From Methanospirillum sp. (GTDB lineage: Archaea > Halobacteriota > Methanomicrobia > Methanomicrobiales > Methanospirillaceae), in the NCBI GenBank assembly GCA_028695895.1, contig JAQVIE010000088.1:1-5937 (forward strand): a stretch of DNA of 5,937 nt, read 5' to 3'. Shown piece after piece: positions 1-4,268 of the stretch. Every line of letters begins with the position of its first letter. The stretch's first letter is position 1. Below the pieces are notes generated by a model. That model made no database searches. It was not told the origin of the DNA and saw only the letters and a program-made list of their open reading frames with translations. The position numbers were made by a program, and so were the translations under genes.

Positions 1-40
1 CCCTGCATTTTCCTGCGGCTTCTATAATATGTTCATCCAT
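1..40 (-). CDS. Start of an unidentified downstream gene (5' fragment)
   Basis: Reading leftward from an ATG at 40-38, the frame stays open to the window edge and encodes 13 residues, MDEHIIEAAGKCR. A good ribosome binding site, AGGAG (51-47), lies 6 nt before this ATG. The A of the ATG is the last A of the preceding gene's TAA stop, so the genes overlap by one base (TAATG) and are probably translationally coupled. Thirteen residues are too few to assign a family; the acidic, helical-looking start without a hydrophobic run suggests a cytoplasmic protein. The start is well supported by its signal, but the product is unknown. Confidence 0.6.
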   Translation of the reverse strand, partial: MDEHIIEAAGKCR

Positions 41-1020
41 TAATAACTCCTGAAAAAAATAAATACAGTCCCCACCCCTAAAATTACAATTAACGGAAAT
101 AGCCCGGTTTTTTCAGTCGGAACAGGTATCGGCGGAGTTGGAAGGGGTGTTCTTTTCTGAGTCGGATATATCCCGTTTACATCTTCATGGTCAGCATTCT
201 CCCATGATAATGTACTGTCAGAGTCTGCATCAGGGATGGAGGTAACACTTGTAATCAATGTTGGGATTGGTGTGTTTTCCCTGGTAGTGATGGTGGGTTC
301 AGGTGTTGTTTTTACCATTGCCTGGGATGTCAGGCTGACATTGTCAATAAATCCTTCTGCTTTTCTTCCGTTCTGTCCTTCTCCTACAGAAGTCAGGAAC
401 AGATGGGTGAAATCCTCCAGCTTACCGGTTACCATAACAAAGTGACTGAACAACGGGGTGTTATCGCCAGGTTCAGTGACAGTCATGCTGACCCGCCTTT
501 CAGCCGGATACCAGGTAAGCCTTATACGATACTCATCCCCATCTGTAAACCGCACAGTTTTTCCACCATAATTTCCTTTTCCTGGTATAGAAAATGTCTG
601 TGAACGAAGGTTTTCCTTTGTGATAGATGTAAGGGCAAAGGCCTTTTCGCCATTCTGGTTATAGAGTTCAGCGATGATTACAGGCCCTTTCTGACTGTCA
701 TATCCATCTGTTCCCAAACCAAATCTGAATGAACTTTTTTCTTCGGTCAGGATTGGATAAACGTCAAACTCAAGGGTGAACGGACCTGTGAAAGGTTCTG
801 GAAGGGGGTAATAAGCATAAGATCCTGTACCACCTGTTATCTGGTAATGATACCGCCCGGTTTTTTCATCAAAGTAAAATGATGACGGACTGTTAGTCTC
901 CCATCCGGTTGCATTGGAAAAGTCTGTTGCATACAATGTGATGTCTGCGATGGCCCAGCACTGGAGGGTAATAATCAACAAAAGAATTATTAATGAAAAT
1001 GAAAATCGGTGATCTGGCAT
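40..1020 (-). CDS. Secreted LamG-like beta-sandwich protein with C-terminal membrane anchor
   Basis: This is a 326-residue surface protein. Residues 6-25 form a signal peptide (hydrophobic run, likely cut after Ala-Ile-Ala at 25). Residues 27-231 look like one concanavalin/LamG-type jelly roll: they open with LYATDFSNATGW, are rich in alternating beta pattern and aromatics, and close with GFIDNVSL (223-230), a common last strand of such domains. These folds usually bind glycans or occur beside glycoside hydrolases; no catalytic motif is visible, so a binding role is inferred. Residues 232-305 are a Thr/Pro/Ser/Asp linker that probably spans the S-layer or sheath. Residues 307-323 form a membrane segment followed only by Arg-Ser-Tyr, so the protein should be tethered with its bulk outside. 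Sequons N36-A-T and N227-V-S could be glycosylated. The start codon lacks a clear Shine-Dalgarno, but it gives a proper signal peptide and no better in-frame ATG precedes it. It lies 60 bp after gene 2, with no obvious promoter of its own. Confidence 0.85.
   Translation of the reverse strand: MPDHRFSFSLIILLLIITLQCWAIADITLYATDFSNATGWETNSPSSFYFDEKTGRYHYQITGGTGSYAYYPLPEPFTGPFTLEFDVYPILTEEKSSFRFGLGTDGYDSQKGPVIIAELYNQNGEKAFALTSITKENLRSQTFSIPGKGNYGGKTVRFTDGDEYRIRLTWYPAERRVSMTVTEPGDNTPLFSHFVMVTGKLEDFTHLFLTSVGEGQNGRKAEGFIDNVSLTSQAMVKTTPEPTITTRENTPIPTLITSVTSIPDADSDSTLSWENADHEDVNGIYPTQKRTPLPTPPIPVPTEKTGLFPLIVILGVGTVFIFFRSY
46..51 (-). promoter_or_regulatory. Ribosome binding site of the edge gene, inside the previous gene
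   Basis: The minus strand reads AGGAGT followed by TATTA and the overlapping start ATG. The site lies within the last codons of the upstream gene (AGG AGT TAT TAA, encoding Arg-Ser-Tyr-stop). It is the main evidence that a gene starts at 40. Confidence 0.6.
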
Positions 1021-1080
1021 TTTTGTGTGTCTATGGTATCGTATGCCAGGAATGAAAGGTTGCCGATTGCCTGGGAATCT

Positions 1081-2583
1081 TCATCCCATTGTCAGTTCGG
1101 CAATTCCACCCTGGAAGTTCATACTCTGAGCTGATTTCTGGTAAAAGAACCGCCCGGCACTATCTGGTCCAATCCCTGAAAACGTGAACTTCGGACTTTC
1201 AACATACTGGTATGGTTCTGAGTTAATGTACAATGTTTTGTATGGATCCCCTTTTGGAATGCTGATATTCATTGTGGATGCATAGCTGTCAAATCCACCT
1301 ATGGAGAAGCTGTTAACCGGGCCGCGTGCCATTGTCTCTCCATTCTTAACAAGGGTTATGTCATTAAAATTAAATGCAGTAAACCTGTTTTTATCGGTGG
1401 ATATAGTTCCATCTGTAGATCCAGAGCCATAAATCAGCTGGATCATGTCTCCAGGTTCAAAGTTATAGATCTTCCCGGCTATCTTCATGGAACTTGCTGG
1501 ATCAGTTACCCTGAGCTTTACATATCCATCTGGAATCAGCGCCCCATTGATACTTCCAGCCAGGTATACATCCATGAGAGTTGGGGCTGTGACATTTATT
1601 CCAGTTTCCTGAGAGTATTTGTCAGTTCCATATGCATTAGTGACCCGAAGCGTGACATTATACTGGCCGGTATTCTGGAAGATGTGAACCGGATTCTTCT
1701 CAGATGACTGGGCCCCGTCGCCAAAAGACCATTCCCAGCTCTTTGGATTGCCTGTTGAAAGATCGGTAAACTGGACCGTCAGGGGTGCCTGGCCACTTGA
1801 AGGTTCGGCAAGGTATTTTGCAACCGGTGGTGACCCGATAGTGATAAAATCTCCAGCAGTCCGGCGGTTGGATCCATAAGCATTTGTCACAAGAAGGCTC
1901 ACCGTGTAGGCTCCTGGTACAAAGTATGTATGAACCGGATTTTGCAATGTAGAAGTAGAACCGTCTCCAAAGGTCCAGAGATATTCAGAAACTTGTCCAT
2001 AACTCAGATCATGGAATGTAACCGTCAGGGGTGGGTCTCCGACCCTGGGCTCTGCAGTAAAATCACTTATGGGTGGCTGAAATGGATTTGCGTCTTTAAG
2101 GTTTACCGGTATATTTGTTGGAAGCGGCGTTGGTGTTACTGGTAGCACCATCTCAACCGGGAGCGGAGTTGCAGATACAACTGGCGGAGGATCAAGTCGT
2201 GCCTTGTCAATCAGGATACTCTCTCCTTTGTCGGTGACATAATAAATCTCAACCAGCCGTGGAGCATCCGGTGCCGGGTAGTAAAACTGTATCCGCTCTC
2301 CTGATGACCATGGCCATGAACCTCCCATGAAGTTCATGTTTGTGTTTGGCTGGACATCTCCGTTCACTTTGATGATGAGCCTGTCTGATGAGAATGAATC
2401 CCCTTCAATATGCTGCATCACGATGGAGTCACCTTCCCCTTCAATACTAATGGTGGCCTGGGGTATCCGTTCAGGTATCGGATTCCACACTACCAGGATA
2501 ACACCCAGAAGAAACAGCACAACCATAACCACTGTCATGACCATGATTGTCTGGATCTGTGTCATTGTGTGTTTTTTACTCAT
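1081..2583 (-). CDS. Membrane-anchored pilin-like protein with two PKD domains (gene 2)
   Basis: This 500-residue protein has a short basic N-terminus (SKKH) and a membrane segment at about 11-33. Residues 40-126 are a beta domain resembling the archaeal type IV pilin N-terminal family (formerly DUF1628), with an H-x-x-GD element at 58-62, MGGSWPWSSG at 86-95 and a closing EIYYVTDKGESILI strand pair. A Pro/Thr/Val linker (131-172) leads to two PKD domains, 173-249 and 252-331, each with W-x-FGDG, NPVH and VTNAYG signatures. Residues 337-500 form a domain I do not recognise that is shared with gene 3. PKD domains are extracellular beta-sandwich spacers or adhesion modules, so a surface structural or adhesive role is inferred; no enzyme motif is seen. 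Sequons include N309, N330 and N439. The first ATG is chosen because it precedes the anchor with basic residues; its Shine-Dalgarno is weak (GGAT about 9 nt before). A processable class III pilin signal peptide is not evident. Confidence 0.85.
   Translation of the reverse strand: MSKKHTMTQIQTIMVMTVVMVVLFLLGVILVVWNPIPERIPQATISIEGEGDSIVMQHIEGDSFSSDRLIIKVNGDVQPNTNMNFMGGSWPWSSGERIQFYYPAPDAPRLVEIYYVTDKGESILIDKARLDPPPVVSATPLPVEMVLPVTPTPLPTNIPVNLKDANPFQPPISDFTAEPRVGDPPLTVTFHDLSYGQVSEYLWTFGDGSTSTLQNPVHTYFVPGAYTVSLLVTNAYGSNRRTAGDFITIGSPPVAKYLAEPSSGQAPLTVQFTDLSTGNPKSWEWSFGDGAQSSEKNPVHIFQNTGQYNVTLRVTNAYGTDKYSQETGINVTAPTLMDVYLAGSINGALIPDGYVKLRVTDPASSMKIAGKIYNFEPGDMIQLIYGSGSTDGTISTDKNRFTAFNFNDITLVKNGETMARGPVNSFSIGGFDSYASTMNISIPKGDPYKTLYINSEPYQYVESPKFTFSGIGPDSAGRFFYQKSAQSMNFQGGIAELTMG
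1084..1575 (-). other. Unrecognised C-terminal domain, gene 2 copy
   Basis: Residues 337-500 form a beta-rich domain that aligns with the C-terminal domain of gene 3. Landmarks are D-V-Y-L-A-G at the start (338-343), FEPGDMIQL (375-383), FNFNDITL (404-411), SEPYQYVESP (455-464), GPDSAGRFF (472-480) and F-Q-GGI (490-494) near the end. I do not recognise it as a named family. Its position after the PKD spacers suggests it is the distal, outward-facing functional part. Confidence 0.6.
1591..2067 (-). repeat. Two tandem PKD domains in gene 2
   Basis: Residues 173-249 and 252-331 align along their length. Shared positions include AEP near the start, PLTV, F-x-DLS-x-G, W-x-FGDG (203-208 and 285-290), NPVH (215-218 and 297-300), G-x-Y-x-V and VTNAYG (232-237 and 314-319). 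Gene 3 has only one PKD domain at the equivalent place, so the second copy here was either gained or was lost from gene 3. Confidence 0.85.
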
Positions 2584-2656
2584 ATTTCAAATCCAATCCG
2601 GGTTCTTCACATCTCTGCAACTTGTTATGACTGTTTATTAATGAACTATTCACTGA

Positions 2657-2668
2657 TTTATAAATATT
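2657..2668 (-). promoter_or_regulatory. Possible TATA-box promoter for gene 2
   Basis: The minus strand reads AATATTTATAAA just after the gene 3 stop codon. An archaeal TATA box here would place transcription start about 25 nt downstream, near 2636, giving a leader of roughly 53 nt. The region is AT-rich throughout, so a chance match is possible and gene 2 may instead be read through from gene 3. Confidence 0.35.
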
Positions 2669-4118
2669 AAAAAGGGGTGGTGACTTCATAAGACTCAATT
2701 CCACCCCTGAAAGAAAACCCTGCCCTGTCCTGGATACTAAATAGTAATTTTCCTGTTGAGTCTGTACCCACATTATTTAGTGTCACCATCTGGCCCGGGC
2801 TTGCTACAATCGAAGGATTTCCATTTACCAGCCCTTTAAGACCGGGTTCACGGGTAATAATCCGGATGGTTATATCTGACGATGCAATCTGCTCATATTG
2901 GTTGATATTAATGTTTGTCAGCCACCCGGATTCAAATTCATGTTCATTTATCCAGATAGATACATTATCAAAGTTAAACTGGACGATCGCATTATCAATG
3001 ATTGAGATGTACCCGGTTCCACCATCATTCAGGTCAATCCTGACAAGGTCACCTTTATTAAGGTAATGATCCCTTCCTCCAATACGAATGAGCATTCCCG
3101 GACCTTTGACCGTGAAGAATAACATTCCTCCTGCATCGACGTTTGCGGTACCAGGCCCTGAAAGGAGCACGTCTTGCCGATCAACAGGTAGTACGGTTAT
3201 CTCTTTTACCGGAGAATCTGACAACTCACTTGAATCACAAAATTCCAGATCAAGGCTTGCTGTGTAGGTGCCAGGAAATGGATAGGTATGCTCAGGGTAC
3301 CTCACATTTGATGTTATACCATCACCAAAGTCCCATGACCGGTTTAGAGCACATATCTGTGTCTGGTCAGCAAACTGAACAGTCAATGGCTGAATGCCTA
3401 AGGTTGGCCGGGCGTCAAACCTTATCAGAGTCCTATCTATCAAATCCTCGAACTGGATCTCCTGTACCTGTTCTTCATGTGGGTAATGAACCAGAACTTC
3501 TGATGTCATCACCGGTTCAGGAGTCGGCTCAGGTGTCGGAGTTGGTGTTGGTGTAGGGGTGGGCTCTGCAGGTGTTGAATAGATGAGATTCTCTCCCTCC
3601 CCTTTGGTATAAATAACTGCAATAGTTGCAGGTTTTTCATAACCGGAAGTATCAATTTTGAGGACTGTGCCCTGTCCCCACGGCCAGTTCATGCCCCCCA
3701 TCATCATTATCTTACCTTTTGGTATTTCGGCGCCCCCAAGGTTAAATCTTATGTCCTGTTCCTGAAGATCAGGGCCGGATTCATAGTACAGGAATATATC
3801 TTCTCCAGACTGACTTGGTGTCATTACCACTTCAGGTGGACCTGACGGCATCAGCATGGGCATGACAAAAAATACCCCTGCAAGAATGATTGCAGCAATG
3901 GCTACAATTGCGACAATAATCAACCTGATATCAATTTCAATTTCACGCCCTTCAGGTTCTTCTGTTTCCTCAGATTCCTCTGATTCAGGCTTAGTTTCTT
4001 CTATACTCTCGTCCACTTCGGACAATACTTCCTCTTCCGGCTCATCCAGTTCCAGATCAAACTGGTCTGCCGTCCCCTCATCATTGAGAAGTTCGAGCAT
4101 GTCCTCTTCTTCATTCAT
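2667..4118 (-). CDS. Membrane-anchored pilin-like/PKD protein with acidic cytoplasmic tail (gene 3)
   Basis: This 483-residue protein starts at the second of two adjacent ATGs, because the GGAGGT site at 4129-4124 is 5 nt before it but only 2 nt before the first. Residues 1-63 are extremely acidic (31 Asp/Glu). Residues 64-86 are a membrane segment flanked inside by Arg58 and Arg65, so the tail should be cytoplasmic and the rest outside. Residues 94-181 are a pilin-like beta domain with MGGMNWPWGQG (140-150), matching gene 2. A Thr-Pro linker (185-202) follows, then a less ordered stretch, one PKD domain (234-309, with SWDFGDG at 261-267 and PEHTY at 275-279), and the C-terminal domain shared with gene 2 (315-483). 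Cys256 and Cys294 are the only cysteines and both lie in the PKD domain. It is first in the likely transcription unit, with its own TATA box. Function is unknown; a surface structural or adhesive role with a cytoplasmic docking tail is inferred. Confidence 0.85.
   Translation of the reverse strand: MNEEEDMLELLNDEGTADQFDLELDEPEEEVLSEVDESIEETKPESEESEETEEPEGREIEIDIRLIIVAIVAIAAIILAGVFFVMPMLMPSGPPEVVMTPSQSGEDIFLYYESGPDLQEQDIRFNLGGAEIPKGKIMMMGGMNWPWGQGTVLKIDTSGYEKPATIAVIYTKGEGENLIYSTPAEPTPTPTPTPTPEPTPEPVMTSEVLVHYPHEEQVQEIQFEDLIDRTLIRFDARPTLGIQPLTVQFADQTQICALNRSWDFGDGITSNVRYPEHTYPFPGTYTASLDLEFCDSSELSDSPVKEITVLPVDRQDVLLSGPGTANVDAGGMLFFTVKGPGMLIRIGGRDHYLNKGDLVRIDLNDGGTGYISIIDNAIVQFNFDNVSIWINEHEFESGWLTNININQYEQIASSDITIRIITREPGLKGLVNGNPSIVASPGQMVTLNNVGTDSTGKLLFSIQDRAGFSFRGGIESYEVTTPF
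2670..3176 (-). other. Unrecognised C-terminal domain, gene 3 copy
   Basis: Residues 315-483 align with the gene 2 C-terminal domain: D-V-L-L-S-G at the start (316-321), LNKGDLVRI (353-361), FNFDNVSI (381-388), NGNPSIVASP (432-441), GTDSTGKLLF (451-460) and F-R-GGI (470-474) near the end. The order and spacing of these blocks match gene 2 although overall identity is low, which indicates an old duplication. No enzymatic motif is seen. Confidence 0.6.
3192..3419 (-). other. Single PKD domain in gene 3 with a cysteine pair
   Basis: Residues 234-309 carry the PKD pattern FDARP, PLTVQF, SWDFGDG and PEHTY, followed by GTYTASLDL. Cys256 lies just before the W-x-FGDG strand and Cys294 after the GTYTASLDL strand. 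PKD domains generally lack cysteines, so an extracellular disulfide is possible. Confidence 0.75.
3513..3560 (-). repeat. Thr-Pro dipeptide repeat linker
   Basis: Residues 187-202 of gene 3 alternate Thr-Pro and then Glu-Pro. On the plus strand this appears as runs of GGTGTT/GGAGTT-like triplet pairs. It is a typical extended linker of archaeal surface proteins and a site where length can vary by slippage. Confidence 0.8.
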
Positions 4119-4123
4119 CATAT

Positions 4124-4129
4124 ACCTCC
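4124..4129 (-). promoter_or_regulatory. Ribosome binding site of gene 3, decides the start
   Basis: The minus strand reads GGAGGT followed by ATATGATG. The second ATG (4118) has 5-nt spacing and is preferred over the first (4121, 2-nt spacing) and over a TTG at 4160, which lies upstream of the site and would put it inside the coding region. Confidence 0.7.
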
Positions 4130-4166
4130 GTTCCGGATACCGGGGGCTCACATCCCACAAACAGGT

Positions 4167-4176
4167 CAGATATCTG
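4167..4176. promoter_or_regulatory. Perfect 10-bp palindrome near the gene 3 transcription start
   Basis: CAGATATCTG is a perfect palindrome about 25-35 nt downstream of the TATA box, at or just after the expected transcription start. A repressor bound there would block initiation. A 10-bp palindrome can occur by chance, so the operator role is a guess. Confidence 0.3.
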
Positions 4177-4198
4177 TATGATACAATTATCCAATATA

Positions 4199-4208
4199 TT
4201 ATATAAAA
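4199..4208 (-). promoter_or_regulatory. TATA-box promoter of gene 3
   Basis: The minus strand reads TTTTATATAA, close to the archaeal box A consensus, in the 150-bp gap before gene 3 and downstream of a terminator. Transcription would start near 4178, giving a leader of about 60 nt. The preceding bases ACTATC are not a strong BRE. Confidence 0.6.
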
Positions 4209-4222
4209 GATAGTATTTGATT

Positions 4223-4238
4223 CTGAACTGCAATTCAG
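4223..4238. promoter_or_regulatory. Imperfect 16-bp palindrome upstream of the gene 3 TATA box
   Basis: CTGAACTGCAATTCAG is self-complementary except for one mismatched pair (positions 6 and 11). It lies about 15 bp upstream of the TATA box, a usual place for an archaeal activator site, and directly after the terminator T-tract, so it could also be part of the termination region. Confidence 0.3.
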
Positions 4239-4240
4239 AG

Positions 4241-4268
4241 AAAAAAATGGTCATGGGCTTACCATGAC
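4241..4268 (-). terminator. Hairpin plus T7 terminator after the SHOCT/TPR gene
   Basis: Immediately after the TAA stop, the minus strand has GTCATGG (4268-4262), loop TAAGC, and CCATGAC (4256-4250), a perfect 7-bp stem, then CA and seven Ts (4247-4241). Archaeal polymerase stops at T-tracts; the hairpin makes this look like a bacterial intrinsic terminator. Confidence 0.65.

Noticed and set aside
1046..1074. Possible hairpin between genes 2 and 1 (CCAGG/CCTGG)
   Set aside because: The stem is only 5 bp with a loop of about 19 nt and no T-tract, so it is not a credible terminator or regulator.
2485..2583. Class III (type IV pilin) signal peptide at the gene 2 N-terminus
   Set aside because: A basic start and hydrophobic run are present, but no convincing processing site with a following Gln and acidic +5 residue is seen; the segment is better called a membrane anchor.
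2576..2773. 65-codon minus-strand open frame spanning the gap between genes 3 and 2
   Set aside because: It overlaps the conserved C-terminal end of gene 3 in another frame and has no domain or ribosome binding site that I can support.
3143..3556. 137-codon plus-strand open frame opposite gene 3
   Set aside because: It lies antisense to the Thr-Pro linker and PKD domain of gene 3, shows no recognisable domain and is best explained as a shadow of that codon pattern.
4119..4160. Longer gene 3 start at TTG (4160)
   Set aside because: The GGAGGT site at 4124-4129 lies downstream of it and is well placed for the ATG at 4118.
3856..4206. Ser-rich plus-strand open frame opposite the gene 3 N-terminus
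   Set aside because: Its poly-Ser composition is the antisense reading of the Glu-rich acidic tail; the gene 3 reading has a strong ribosome binding site and a membrane segment.
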